Below, piece by piece: positions 1 to 12,165 of a stretch of DNA of 64,000 nt. Below the pieces are notes generated by a model that saw nothing but the letters and a program-made list of their open reading frames with translations, was not told the DNA's origin and did no database searches. A program made the translations under genes and the position numbers. Location of the stretch: contig NC_063161.1 in NCBI RefSeq assembly GCF_023159225.1, forward strand, positions 122,984,958 through 123,048,957. Reading direction: 5' to 3'. Position 1 is the first letter of the stretch, and the number at the start of each line of letters is the position of its first letter. This DNA comes from Perognathus longimembris pacificus. Lineage: Eukaryota > Chordata > Mammalia > Rodentia > Heteromyidae.

Positions 1-1155
1 AGCATAGAAAGAGAATGCTTTGTCCTGAGCGAGCTGGCAGCTGCATGGGACACTCCTAGTCCAGTACCTCTCATCCTGCTGTCCACTCACTCCTGAGATT
101 GTGAACAGAAATAAGGACTTTCTTTTATTCTCGTGAAGCAATTCGAAACATTTACTATGTTGTAGTAATTTTTGTAATTCTTGAGGGAACTGGGCTGTTG
201 GTGATGTCATCTGATTGATTGGATGATAAAAATACCAATTACATTTTAATAAATTCATGTTATGTCAGGCCAATTTGATGCAATTCAACTTTAATCCATC
301 ACATACCCATTGAGTACCAATATATCTTCATTTGGGTTAGATTATATAAAAGCTGAATAAGACATATTTGTGATCTACAACCTAACAATTGGTGTAATAA
401 TACAAAAAATGAATTAAAATCTAGTTCAACTATTAGAACAATAGAATTATGTACACATCACCTAAGTAAACAGTATATGAAGTAATAGAGGTACTTAATA
501 CATATTAGTTTCTGTTCCCATCTTCCTGTGTTCTGATTAGCAGAAGCTAACTGTTCCTTTTATAGGTGCCTCAGATACTTGGGTATTAAAGGCTGATTAC
601 TGCTAGACATGCCCACTGTGCTAGATGCAGTGAAGCAGAGAAATGAGTTAAGGCATTTTAGAGCCAAAGTATTTGATAACAGTGACCCCCCCCAAAAGAT
701 AAAGTCATTTAACAAACTCACATCATAATGGTCTCAGCTGCCTTTCTATCTCTCATGACCTTTCAGTTCTGCCTAATTATGAATAAGGATACTATATAAC
801 CATACTAGTCAGCACACTGGCTGACAAAAGGATGTTTCTTCTTACACACAGTAATTCTCTTGCATTGCACTTCACAGTTGAGATTTATGAACTAAGGTCT
901 GTAGGGATGAGTCTTTGTACAAAGACTTCAGTGCTTTCATGGGGACATAGTGTACCTCTCTTACCAAAAAACATAAAAAAAACAAAAAAATATTTTAGGA
1001 GGCAGTGCAGGGTCTGAAATAATCTGAGTGCAGTCTCTAAGATCTCATGAATGTGTATGTCATTCTACCATACTCAGCATAAAATATTTGCTTATATATA
1101 CACATAGTCATTCTATGTTCATTAATTCAGGTCCAGTTTCATATAAGCTTATATC
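1..1155. other. Unassigned AT-rich sequence
   Basis: No gene, exon pattern or recognisable repeat is visible. There are short C, A and AT-rich runs only. Short open frames here have no recognisable domain and look like chance. Confidence 0.5.
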
Positions 1156-1389
1156 TTTTTTTGGTCAGTCGTGGGGCTTAAACTCTGGGCCTGGACATTG
1201 TCCCTGAGCTCTTCACTCAAGGCTAGTGCTTTACTACAAGAGCCACAGCACCACTTCTGGTTTTCTGGTGGTTAATTGCAGACAAGAGTCTCACAGACTT
1301 TCCTGCCCAGGCTGGCTTTCAATCGTGATCCTCAGATCTCAGCCTCCTGAGTAGCTAGGATTACATTCTGAACCTCTGGCACCCAGCTT
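1156..1389 (-). repeat. Dimeric SINE, 7SL-like left half plus Geo-like right half
   Basis: Read on the minus strand this has an Alu/B1-like (7SL-derived) left half, with GTAATCCTAGCTACTCAGGA and AGGCTGAGATCTGAGGATC-type blocks. A right half with a 'gtggctc...gagtgctagcc...agctcagggacag' core follows. The poly-T at 1156-1162 is the A-tail. Copies of the same dimer recur across the window. It is a non-coding retroposon, presumably mobilised by L1 proteins. Confidence 0.8.
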
Positions 1390-2593
1390 TAAATCCTTTT
1401 TTTTCCTTCAGGACATGTGACCTTTCAGTTGCTTTGCTAATGTGTGATTATTCCCCTGTTAAGCATTTGTCAGCAATGATGATATAGATGACTAGATAAT
1501 ATTCTGGGGAAGCTGGGAAATTAGGTTGGAACATTAAAAGACCAGCAAGGTGTAGGTTTAAACCTCATCTTGTAAATCAATAGCTGTGATTTTGGGTGAC
1601 AGACTTAGTTTCTGTGTGACTCTGTTTCCTCATCTATAAGGCAAAGTGAACCATAACCTCAATACAGAATTATGTGAAGATAAATGGAGTCAATAGCTGT
1701 AATTGCTGAGTTGCACCTACTGTACAAAGTGTAGGAGACCAATGTAGTAATCAAAAGTGAGTTCAAAGTGACAGGTACAAAGTATCAGTCACAACAGCTA
1801 TGGTACCATTTCCCTAGCATGTAAATGCAGTTTGCATTCAGTGGGGTCACAACTCTTATTTTTGAATGAATAGCCTTTCAATTCTCAAGTAAACTTAAAA
1901 CAATATTCGACTTTTTTCAAAAGGAAATCTACAAAAGATTTTTTTTCTTTTTACCTTGGCATAAATTTTTGGGCAGTACGTGAAAGGCAACTTCTGAGAG
2001 AAGGTAGAAGATTTATGGGACATAAATACAATGTTTTTCAAAGCAGAAATGGCATGTATTGCAAACACAAATAAGAGAAGCCTTTATAAAAATGGAAAAG
2101 GTCACTTTTCATGTCTAGAGAACATCTTGGTATGAGTGGTCAGCATGAACAACCATGATTATATGAATATGTTATGATTATGTGATTCATAGCTTGCTAA
2201 TGGACTGACTAGAGCAGAGCTTTCTGGTGTGTAGAGGTGGGGCTCAAACAGCAATCACTAATTCAAGATGTTTTTATTCTGCTTCATATTTCCAATAACA
2301 TTAAATAAGAGGAGATAGTAGTCTTTGGAAACACAGCCAGTTGCTTTCTGTGAAGATATGCTGACTGGAAAAAAGCCAATAACTTTCTTTGCTGATATGT
2401 TAATTCCAAACCTACAGCATTGTTATGTGTACTTCTTAAAACAGTAGTAAAAGTAATTCCAGGAATGAAGGAAAAGGGTTTCCATTTTCGGATAAATTTG
2501 GAGATGTTGAGCATTATATTTTCTCTAGGGGCCATCACTATACACAATAATAATATATATTGGGTCCTTTGTCAAGGTATTTTAAAAAATCAT
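1390..2593. other. Unassigned sequence
   Basis: About 1.2 kb of AT-rich DNA with no recognised gene or repeat. Open frames of 60-90 codons on both strands show no domain. Confidence 0.45.
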
Positions 2594-2850
2594 GTTGAGG
2601 CTGATGGCTCATGACTATAATGCTAGCTAACCAGGAGGCTGAGCTCTGAGGATCTTGGTTCAAAGCCAGCCTGGGTAGAAATGTGTGTGAGACTCTTCTC
2701 TTCAATGAAGTACTCTGTTCCCCCTCCCTACCCCCCCTTCCCCCCAAATTCAGAAGTATAGCTGTAGCTCAAGTAGTAGAGCACTAGCCACGCCCAGATT
2801 TCCAGCCGTAGGAGCAGCACCAAAATAAAATAAAATAAAATAAAATAAAA
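2594..2850 (+). repeat. Degraded 7SL/Geo-type dimeric SINE with (AAAAT)n tail
   Basis: The left half (gctgatggctcatgactataat, caggaggctgagctctgagg) and the right half (tagctcaagtagtagagcactagcc) are both recognisable but diverged. A pyrimidine-rich stretch near 2719-2745 lies between them. The element ends in an AAAAT microsatellite at about 2822-2850, a typical expanded SINE tail. Confidence 0.7.
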
Positions 2851-2857
2851 GTGAAAA

Positions 2858-2940
2858 ATTAAATGTACTCACTACCCCACTCATGTAACTATAACCCCTC
2901 TGTATATCACATTTACAATACAATTAAAATAATTTTAAAA
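2858..2940 (+). mobile_element. L1 3'-terminal fragment
   Basis: This short piece matches the conserved last ~70 bp of the L1s elsewhere in the window (aaatgtactcact..., then aacccctctgtatatcac, then an A-rich end). It lies directly after the SINE tail. It is strongly 5'-truncated and has no coding capacity. Confidence 0.65.
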
Positions 2941-4167
2941 TTTCCTATAGAGTTAGTGATCTGGAGAATACTGGCTACCAGTAAAGAAAAGTTATGTGTT
3001 ATAATATGAAGGAATGAGCTATTGTGGGGATAGGCTGTATTTCTTGAAACATGCATCATGCTTTTACCATACTTCTTCTGTGAAGGACTTATTGAAGTCT
3101 TTTTGGTTCTTGCTTATGACTCCTTGAACTAATTTTCTTCTATTATAGCATTAGGCAGAAGCCAGTTATCCCATCATTTTATTTTGTATATGAGGGCATT
3201 GGAAATAGATCTTATTGTGTGCTAGCAAGTTTTCTCTCACCATTTTCTAATCCTGATGCAACTTTCTTCTTAGCTAAAATTATTTTCTTAATTTGAGCAA
3301 TCCTCCAGGTAGAAGAAAACTTGTAAGCACTGTTAGTCCTTGTCAGGAGTAATGGGACTCTAGAGAATTCTTTGAAATAGGAAACCTTGGAACAGAATAT
3401 CATCATGCTTTCAGCTGTGTGTTAAGATACGATTTCTGCAATTCTATACCTCACAGCTCTAATTTCTCTTCATATGTGTCTCAGGTTTCCATCAGTAATC
3501 CCTCTTCTGAAAAGTACTTGACAAGAGAGGTAGAGTAGACACCCTTGCAATATCTTCTGAATGTCACTCAGCAGTGATTTGTAATCGAGTTCAGATATTT
3601 CAGGAAGAAAAATGTGAAACTAAACGGAAGCTGCAATCTATAGGAATCCAGATTAGACAAGTGGGCTGTGAAGAGCATGTCATTTTGATTAACCATGGAG
3701 ATTTTGTAAAATCTAAAAAAACAAACCCAGTAAGTTTGGATACATATGTGTAAAATAAACTCTCCTGTAAACTGGCCTCTTAAGCAGGCACAAACTGGAT
3801 GCTTTCTGGATCCAATTATATTCATCGATGAACTATGACTCCTAATACATCTTTCTAATGGAAGTTATAGCTTAGCCATTATCCTATTCATAATCTTATT
3901 ATTGGGAAAATATCTTGGTGGTGGTGGTGGTGGTTGTGGTGTGTGTGTTTTAAGGAACTAAATTCCAAATTCCATCTGCTCCTTGCTTAAATCTAGGGAT
4001 ATCTCAATATGGAATGATCATTTCAAGCCAGACAACTCTATCTTTTGCATCAAACATTTGACATCTTTGGTGAAGGGAATATGTAATATCTACCTTATAG
4101 TGACACTGAGTTGTACAACAGTATTTAACTATTAGCTCTAGTAATTATATTCAGTGAGACAAAAGTT
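2941..4167. other. Unassigned sequence with a GGT/GT simple repeat
   Basis: No gene or known repeat is evident. A (GGT)n run grading into GT lies at about 3916-3948. The longest open frame, 85 codons on the minus strand at 3568-3825, has no recognisable domain. Confidence 0.45.
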
Positions 4168-4372
4168 GGCAAGTCCTGGGGCTTGAACTCAGGGCATAGG
4201 GACTGTACCTAAGCTTTTGTGCTCAAGGCTAGCACTCTAACATTTGTCCCACAGCTCTACTTTTGGTGGTTATCTAGAGGTAAGAGTCTCATGGACTTTT
4301 CTACATGGGCTGGCTTTGAATTGTGATCCTCAGGTCTCAGCCTTATAAGAGTTTGATGCTTAACTGCTAGCT
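4168..4372 (-). repeat. 7SL/Geo-type dimeric SINE, diverged
   Basis: On the plus strand it runs from the Geo-like tail (ggcaagtcctggggcttgaa) through 'ctcaaggctagcactct' to the 7SL-like half (ggctggctttgaattgtgat, cctcaggtctcagcctta). The outer 5' edge on the right is eroded. Confidence 0.7.
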
Positions 4373-5577
4373 ACACAGTAGACAAGATGAATGAGCTTAT
4401 TTTCAGTTATTAGCTACATTTGGTTAGATGAGAAGAAAAATTTTACTTGTCTTATTTTTCTTTTAAGATTTGTTGCCCAGCATGGTGGATATAGCTAGTA
4501 GCTGATCAGAATTCTCTTTTCAGTCAATTCTTCAGAGATCAGAGAATTCAAGAAGACACTATTGGTGAGCGCCAAGCTATTCTGTTCTTTGTGTCCATGT
4601 AGACATTGGCCTGCCCTCAAGAGCCTGACGTGTCACTGAGGGCTGCTTAGGAACTTGTGTTCAGAGAATATGACAGGACAACTATTCTCTCTTAGGCCAT
4701 GAAACCCTTTCCAGCTGGTAGAGAACTGAAGTTACAGCCAAGTTGCTTGTGATACAAATTAGTGACCTGGGTAAGTTGCTGCACCGATGCTTACTCTCTC
4801 CCAAGCCATTTCTTTTCACTCTAATATACATTAAAATGCACTCATATGAAGATAGATCAATCAGGTGCATATGGCTAGTTAATAAACTACTGAAGCAGAG
4901 GTGAAAATTAGATTCCTCTTGGAAGAATACAATATTTAGCTTTTCCCCTGGAAATATGTTGAGAAGCTTTATAAAATTCTCTTATCATTGGTGCCTCAAA
5001 GGAGAAGATGATTAACAGAAATGAAAAATGGGAAATAGAAGTTTCTATTCAGATCATTTTTTAATCCAACAAGTGATGAGAAAAATTATGCAAACCTATA
5101 CAGTTGCCCTGAGTTATGAGCGTACTGTATTAACCTCAGCTGACAGCATTCTTACTAGGTTTGTCTTACTTAAAATTCTTCCCTTTGGGTATAAGCAGAT
5201 ATTCAAAATTGACTCTGCTCACTTCTTTCTTTCTGGGGTTGCTTATTGGTTACTCCTTACTAATGAAATTGCTTTATGTGCTCTCTTTCATATGCAATTT
5301 TGCATTCTCAAATTTTTGTCAACTGGGAATTTCTGTGATGGTTTTATTACTCAATTTAAGACTTGTAATTACAGTAAACTCTTATGACTAATAAGATTTT
5401 AAGATGAGCTAATAGGCCATGCTGATTCTTTTATTCAATACTAATATAGAAAGATACTGGTTAGGATGGGTATTGCCCAAACATTAGCAAATATCATTGG
5501 AATCATGAAGAGTGCTTGTCTTTCTCCACAAATTTCCTCAGTACTGCTATTGTTCTCTGGATGGCATCTTTGGCTGC
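4373..5577. other. Unassigned sequence
   Basis: No recognised repeat or gene. The frame at 5028-5387 (+, 119 codons) is the longest open frame here. It lacks any domain, signal or codon pattern that would support a protein. Confidence 0.4.
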
Positions 5578-5720
5578 GAGTAGCTCAGATAGAAGTAAAG
5601 CTCTTGAGCCACTTGCTGGTGGCTCAAATTTGTAATCCTAGCTACACGTGAGTAGCTCAGATAGAAGTAAGCTCTTGAGCCACTTGCTGGTGGCTCACAC
5701 TTGTAATCCTAGCTACATGG
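5578..5720 (+). repeat. 72-bp tandem duplication across a SINE 5' junction
   Basis: Unit 1 (5578-5649) and unit 2 (5650-5720) are near-identical, starting gagtagctcagatagaagta and ending in gtaatcctagctaca. Each contains flanking DNA, the SINE target-site copy and the first ~40 bp of the 7SL-like SINE head. The duplication therefore happened after the SINE inserted. Unit 2 lacks one A of unit 1. Confidence 0.85.
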
Positions 5721-5924
5721 GAGGCTGAGATCTGAGAATTGCAGTTCAAAGCCAGTCAGGGTAGGAAAGTCTATGAGACTCTTATCAACAATGAACCATC
5801 AGAAAACCAGAGCTGAAGCTATCTATGGCTTAAAGTGCTAGAGCACCAAACTTGAGCACAAAAGTTCAGAGACAGTGCTCAGGCCTGGAGTTCAAGCCCC
5901 ACACTGACAAAAAAAAAAAAAAAA
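5682..5924 (+). repeat. 7SL/Geo-type dimeric SINE with target-site duplication
   Basis: A full dimer is present: 7SL-like left half (ggtggctcacacttgtaatc, ggaggctgagatctgag), Geo-like right half ending 'gttcaagccccacactgac', and an A16-type tail. The flanking duplication is gaagtaaagctcttg at 5592-5606 and gaagtgaagctcttg at 5926-5940, one mismatch. The left copy sits in unit 1 of the 72-bp duplication. Confidence 0.85.
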
Positions 5925-5940
5925 TGAAGTGAAGCTCTTG

Positions 5941-7158
5941 GCAATGTCTGAAAAAGATGTCTTTAAAATTTCATTAAATAGGTACTAGTAATAAATACAT
6001 TTAAACAGTAAATATTTAAATATTTATTTAGTAACCATAGTAACCATATTGTATATATGGATCATTTATTTAGTTCTGTTTCTTTTGTTCTTTAATGCTA
6101 GGGTGTATGAATATAGAATCTATTTTTCTTAATGAGAAGGATCAATATTTGCTCAAATTAACAGAATGAACTACTACTTGTAAAATTTGAATCTTATAGA
6201 ATTATCCTTTAGAGTACAGCAGGTGGACAATACAGAAAGGTTTTCAGAGAGAAGAGGTGTTGGTTGTTATGTGAGTTTTTGAAAAGAGTGAATGCTGGCT
6301 GATTTTTTATGCCTGTTATGAGCACCTTGTTACTTTTGTATAATTACAAAAATGTTGAATTTATAATTTAAAATTTATGAAAATAGCAGTTTAATTTGAA
6401 CTCAAGGTTGCATTCAATGTTCTCTAATTGTTGTTAGGATAGCCTACTAGATTATAATATTGGTACAATCTCTGCAATTATTTTGATTAAATGGACAAGC
6501 CAAATTCAGTACTGATTCAGCTGTACTGAAAATTTTATTTCATTGACAGACATTTAGATATCAATATATTACCTAAACATGATTTGAATATGTAAGTGTG
6601 TGACTTTTCTACTTATTACTGAGGTCTCTGAGGGTCATATTTCCTGGAGGTTTGATGGTTAGTGAAAATGTCTTATAATGTTAGACAATTATAGCTAAAC
6701 AAATACTCTTAGTAGAAGGGTGGAGATAAATTAAGATCTAAAATTTTGAATTAAATATGTGTTAGTAAGCTTATTTTCTGTAAGTTTGTATCAATTTAAG
6801 GTATGCACATTATGGGGAATATCCTTAAACCCATATTTATTAGAAAAGTAGCCTCTTAAGTAAAAGTAGCCTCAGAATAATAATAATTATGTGTGATATG
6901 CAAAATCATTGTTTTTTTAAATAAGTAATATACATTTCATGGCAAAAATTTTACTGTAATTTGAGGGAAGAGTTTATGCAGCTATAGAAAGTAACTTGAA
7001 GGCATGGCTTCCCCTCTAAGGCATTCATGTTGTGAAGGCTATGGTGGAAAGCAGGATGAATACATGGGAATAAATTCAGGAAAACAGTGCTGTGGCAAAG
7101 TAGTCACTGATGGAAGATGACCATATAAAAAACATGGGAAAATTAACCAGTAAAAAGT
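5941..7158. other. Unassigned AT-rich sequence
   Basis: No gene or recognised repeat. Very AT-rich, with no open frame of note. Confidence 0.5.
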
Positions 7159-7240
7159 CGGGATGGAGATATGGCTCAAGTGGTAAAACACTAGTCTGAT
7201 GAACATGACACCTTGAGTTCAAATCCCAGTACCATCAAAA
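7159..7240 (+). repeat. ID-like tRNA-derived SINE monomer, old
   Basis: The order is that of a tRNA-derived monomer: 'ggatggagatatggctcaag' resembles the A-box region and 'cttgagttcaaatcccagta' the B-box region. It is about 80 bp long. It is too diverged to be a tRNA gene and has no cloverleaf acceptor stem that I can pair. Confidence 0.6.
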
Positions 7241-8789
7241 ATAGTTTAAAGGTAGATATTTAGGAAAAGAAAGAGACTTTAACTCATTAGGTTTTGTAAA
7301 GATATGGCAAGTAGCTTAGCCGCCCCCCACCCCAACCAGCAGTTATTATCTAACAGGGCTAGTATCATTTACACAAAATAAGCTAGTGCTAGACTAATGA
7401 GTTTAGAGTCTGAGATGACACAGACCTGGATGAATTACTGTTATGATGTTACAAGGGACAAATGACTTCTAGCTATGCAAACCAGAGACTTCATCAGAGT
7501 GGTAGCATTTTATCTAGTGTCAAGAAAGTTTTAAATTGGACACAGGGGATAGAAGACAGGACATATGGTCAATGGGTTGGGGATAAGCTTTAGAATCAGA
7601 AAGTTGCCCTATTCATTTTTTTTGTCTCACTAAATAGCTGGGAGTCATTACTTGACTCAGATTTTAAGAGTATGTCTTAAATTCTCATCCTGTAATTCTA
7701 TTACACCACATAATTTTTCACACCCCAAATCGATTTGTATCTTTCAAGGGAAGAAGCCATAAACTTTGATATAATGTCTTGTTTTAAGACACTGTAAAAC
7801 CCCATTCATGTCTAAATTTGATCAAGTATTCATCTTGCTTTCTGTTTAGGAAAGCTAAAAATAGCAATAACTTCTTTCTAGCTAGTAATGACTTACCTTC
7901 TGTGGTTAGAAATTGCCAAGTAGTTGTCTTAGTCTTGGAAAGGAATCAAAGTAATTAAAACATTCATAAAGCTATCAAATCTTGTACTGAGAGCTTCTCC
8001 ATTTTGTTTATGTCTCTAGTATCATTAAAAGATGATCATATATTTTATTGGGGATCAGAAAAATAATTATTTTTCATTCTATTAATCCTACATTTTTATA
8101 TATAATAATAATAATAATAATTACAGGGGTTCTCCTTGCTTCCTTTTTATAAAATTATTTAAATTCAAAACATTCTGACATTTCCATTCCTATGGCATCA
8201 TTTCCCACAAATAGACATTTTTCTTCCTGCAGGTAGAGAATGTTTACTTCCATTTATGAAATATTTCAGTGTGAAATTCCCTTGGTAGGCAACCATACTT
8301 TATATCCAAGTAACTTGGTGGAACACATAATTACATGTGTGCCAATGATAGCAAAATAACTTAAAATGCATAGTCTAGTTTTTGTGCTTCTTTATAAATT
8401 TGAATTGGGGATGGCTTAGGAATACCCTTTTCTGCCTTAAATAGGAATGTAGAAGATAAGAAAGGGTAAAATTCGGTACTGTTCATGACTGTAGTAATTG
8501 GCTTTGGCAGTACTAAGGTACCACACAACACAGCCTTAGTTAGTATGGGTGCAGGATGAAAAGGATAGTCAGCCCCTTTAGGCTTTTTAAACACATCTTA
8601 ACATGGATTAATACTGCTTTCATTGCTGTGACCTAGGTCCATGGCTTTTAAACTAAAATGTATTTCATTACATCAATCATAAACTTTCCCTTTAGCATTT
8701 TTGTTACATATACATTTAAATAAAAAGTCAAACAAGTAATTAAAAATATGGAGGACATCTACCCTCTATAGAAGTAGGGCTATTTTTAA
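7241..8789. other. Unassigned AT-rich sequence with a short AAT run
   Basis: No recognised gene. A small (AAT)n run lies at about 8100-8121. A 77-codon minus-strand frame at 8361-8594 has no domain. Confidence 0.45.
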
Positions 8790-8965
8790 AATTTTATTAT
8801 TTTTATTTTATTATTACCTTTAATAGTTGTGCACAGAGTTGCCAATTAACAAGTCAGTTTATCAAAACAGTATAGCTTAATCAATGACACCACTTTCAAC
8901 ATTCTTACTTATTCCTCCTCTACTCATCCCTTCCCCCACTCTTCTTTCTTTTTCAGTTCTAGTCT
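8790..8965 (-). repeat. Diverged dispersed repeat, possibly old L1 3' UTR
   Basis: This stretch (aatagttgtgcacag, tcaatgacaccactttcaac, then a CT-rich run) resembles 23310-23530, with the same blocks in the same order. It is therefore an old interspersed family. The CT-rich end fits an antisense L1 3' UTR, but I cannot name the family. Confidence 0.35.
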
Positions 8966-8977
8966 TTTTTCCTAATA

Positions 8978-9120
8978 CATTTTTATTGTTATTGTCAATG
9001 TGATGTACAGAGGAGTTAGAATTACATAAGTCAGGTAATGAGTACATTTCATTTTCAACAGTTCACCTTTCCCTTGGTCTCTCCAAGTTTTTTCTTCCAG
9101 TCCTCATTCACAAGTTGTAC
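8978..9120 (-). mobile_element. L1 3'-end fragment, older subfamily
   Basis: The plus strand starts with an A-tail complement and 'gatgtacagaggagttagaa', then 'taatgagtacatttc', then a pyrimidine-rich stretch. This is the reverse complement of the conserved L1 3' terminus seen many times in this window. It is 5'-truncated and non-coding. Confidence 0.7.
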
Positions 9121-9317
9121 CACTGTTGCATTTTGATGTAGGGATGTTTTTAACTTCACCGAAGCATCAAGAAGCAGCCATTATAAAAGAATTGCAACAT
9201 ATTTAATGTAAGAAGTGAAAACAGAACTGTTTAAGATTCAGGTGAGTGTTATAACCTCTTTTCTTATAAATTTTGTTAGGTATGGTTTATTCCTTTTATT
9301 TTATTTTATTTTATTTT

Positions 9318-9492
9318 TGGCTAAAGCTAGCACTCTACCAGTTGAGCGACAGCTCCACATCCTGTTCTCTGGTGGTTAATTGGAGATAACAGTCTCATGG
9401 ACTTATCTACCTGGGTTGGATTCAACATGAAATCCTCAGATTTCAACTTTCTATAGCTAGTGTTATAGATGTGAGCCACTGGTGGCATCTAG
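9318..9492 (-). repeat. 7SL/Geo-type dimeric SINE, right half truncated
   Basis: It reads on the minus strand from the 7SL-like half (gatgtgagccactggtggca on the plus strand marks its 5' head) into part of the Geo-like half (agctagcactctaccagttg). A (TTTTA)n run at about 9293-9317 replaces the tail end. Confidence 0.7.
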
Positions 9493-9816
9493 GTATGATT
9501 TATTCCTAACCTATTTTTTTTTAAAGAGGGCAACTACACAAACTAAAAGAAGACCAGAGGTTCTAAGAGAGAAGGAAAGAAATGATTCATTCAATTTACA
9601 CAATCTTTTGCTCTCATTCTGTCATAAGACTAGCTGGGCTTGGATCAAGTTGGCTTTTAAAAACTAGTCATTACCGATGAAGTTAAACTTGATGCTATTT
9701 GAAATAATCTTCACAGGCTATCTCATCTGGAGTGTGCTAAAATCGTTGTATCCCCAGTGGTTGAATTCTGGACTCACAAAATCCGAATCTTTGAAAATTA
9801 AGAGCAATGATTTCTT
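9493..9816. other. Unassigned sequence
   Basis: About 320 bp without a recognised repeat or gene. Confidence 0.5.
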
Positions 9817-10720
9817 TCTTTTTTTTTTTTTTCCTTTTAGATTTTTTTCTTTAGTGTCAAAGTGGAGTACAGAGAGAGGGGTTACAGTTTCGTATGTAAG
9901 GCAGTGAGTACATTTCTTATCCAACTTGTTACCTCCTCCCTCATTCCGCCTCCACCAGTCCCAGCCTCCCCCCTCCCCTTTTCTCTCTCCCCCCTCCCCC
10001 ATGAATTGTATAGTTGGTTACACCAAATGATTTTCTAAGTATTGCTTTTGGAATGGTTTGTCTTTATCCTTTGTCTCTCAATTTTGGTATTCCCTTTCCC
10101 TTCCCTAGTTCTAATACATGTATATACAGTATCCAGAGGTTCCTCAGAAGGCTAAACATAGAGCTCCCCTATGACTCAGCAGCCCCACTTTTGGGCCTCT
10201 TACTCAAAAGATTACAAGCAAGACCACACTAAAGCCACCAGCACAACTATGTTCATCACAGCACAATTTGTCATTGCTAAAATATGGAACCAACCCAGAT
10301 GCCCCTCATTAGACAAGTGGATTAGGAAAATGTGGTACATATATACAATGGAATTGTATGCCTCTATCAGATAGAATGACATTGCCCCATTCCTAAGGAA
10401 ATGGAAGGACTTGGAAAAAATTATACTAAGTGAACTGAGCCAGACCTAAAGAAACATGAAAGCTATGGTTTTCCTCCTAGGGAATAATTAGTACATGTTT
10501 AGGTTAGTAATAGCGGAAGATCACAATAGCTATGCCTGTTAGAACACATAAGATGATGATAAGTGAAATGAATTCCACATTATGGAAACAAGTGGTATAT
10601 CATTGTAATTATTTTTAACATGCCATATGAAACAGTACCCTTTTTCTTCTTCTTTTTTTTTTCTCTCTTGTATTCCCTTCTGGTGGTTTTATCCCTGCTA
10701 TCACTGCAATCACTGCATCT
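9817..10720 (-). mobile_element. Twin-primed (5'-inverted) L1, minus strand
   Basis: The left part (9817-10134) is an antisense L1 3' end starting with its poly-T tail. The right part (10135-10720) is the adjacent upstream segment in the opposite orientation. It runs on the plus strand from the ORF2 C-terminal coding region (ctcagaaggctaaacatagag) into the 3' UTR and stops at 'atcactgcatct'. In an intact copy (18380-19150) these two segments are consecutive, with only a few bases missing at the join. That is the signature of twin priming during reverse transcription. No convincing target-site duplication was found. The short frames at 10014-10374 are L1 ORF2 debris or antisense 3' UTR, not genes. 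Confidence 0.8.
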
Positions 10721-11820
10721 GATTTTTTTTAAAAATCATGATCATTAGATTATTTAAAAACAAAACCAACAACTCAGAAATTCCCCAAAGCACTGATTTG
10801 AATGGATCAGTCTTTCTTGCAGAAGAAAAATTATATTGGTTATTTCACACAGGATAGTGGAAATTCTATGCTCTACTATTTAACTCCTAAATGCTTTTAT
10901 GTGATGAGAACTTGGAGGAATTTTATCTTATTTTGGGTGTGAAAAGAAATGCATGCATTTATTGTGCATCCTCAAAACTGTAGGACTGAAAATAATGCAT
11001 AACAATGGGAAACCAAGTATAACTAATGGACTTTACACACAAGATGAATATTGCAGGGAGTGAGAAGAATAACAGAAAAGTCCAGCATGACGAGGCCATG
11101 GAAACTCTGGGCTCTTTTTCCTTTTTACCTGAGCTTTTGGGAAAGAACTGCAAGTCTTTGTGCACACGGGGCAAGTGCTACATTCTCAGCCACTTTGAAT
11201 TCTTGATCAGGTACAGAGGTGTTAGCTAGGAGCATGTACCTTTAGGGTGAAGGTGACTGAAAATTCACACCTAAGAGAGGGAAGGAAAAGAGGTAGACTA
11301 CAAGGATGCTTCTTAAAATTAGTTTCTTGGATAGGAATTACTTAATGAAATAAAGTCCTTTTCATGATTCTAGCTGTAGCACTTATCAAGATATTTATTC
11401 TTTCTTTAAGCAAGATTATTGTAAATATCATTTCAGGATGAGACACTAAGAACATTCAAATGGCTTTGACTGAATCTGTGATATTTTGAATCTCACCAGG
11501 GGCAGAAGCTGTCAAATTTCATTATAAGACCTAATTTCAGACATGAGATTTGGGACTCGGGAGATACTTTACTGGAGAGAGAAAAGTGAGTACGAAAGGC
11601 AATACAAAAGGTTATGTTATAAAAAATGCATTAAAATTGTAAACAAAAATGTAAACAAAAGATAAACCACATGTAAACATTAAATGTTGACATACTGTCA
11701 AAATTAAAGGTTAAATTTGTTCCATGTGAATTTAATTTCTTGGAATATTCTGACAAAAGCTTTAAAATTAGCACATTTAAAAGGTGCAATGAGACAAATG
11801 GAAAAATGACCTCCATTGAA
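10721..11820. other. Unassigned sequence
   Basis: About 1.1 kb with no recognised repeat. Overlapping 70-codon frames on both strands at 10959-11229 have no recognisable domain and no splice context I can defend. Confidence 0.4.
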
Positions 11821-11823
11821 AAG

Positions 11824-12060
11824 GAGGGAATATCGAAATTGAGGGACAAAGGATAAAATGACAAACCATTCCAAAAGTAACACTCATTTGGTGTAAACCA
11901 ACTGTACAACTCAGGGCGGAGGGGTAAAGTGGCAGGGAGGAGGTGGGGGAAAACGAGGGAGGCAGTAACAAGTTGAACAAGAAATGTACTCACTGCCTTA
12001 CATATGAATCTGTAACCCCTCTGTACTTTACTTTGACTATAAAAAAACAAAAAAAAGAAA
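11824..12060 (+). mobile_element. 5'-truncated L1 3' end
   Basis: This has the L1 3' UTR order: 'gagggacaaaggataaaatg', 'ttggtgtaaaccaactgtac', a polypurine tract (11917-11967), 'aacaagaaatgtactcact' and 'cccctctgtactttactttg', then an A-rich tail. Only the last ~240 bp are present. The 146-codon minus-strand frame across it is an artefact of the antisense 3' UTR. Confidence 0.85.
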
Positions 12061-12165
12061 TTATAAAACAAAGCTTATAAAAATAAAATTAGAAATTTGA
12101 GGAACTAAAAATTACTGAGATGTTAAATAAAATGAACCAGATGGAAGAAGCTAAAGAATGACAAT

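Noticed and set aside
11631..12071. 146-codon minus-strand frame
   Set aside because: It is antisense to an L1 3' UTR on the plus strand. The same PLSLNFDIP-like peptide recurs wherever L1 3' UTRs are read backwards.
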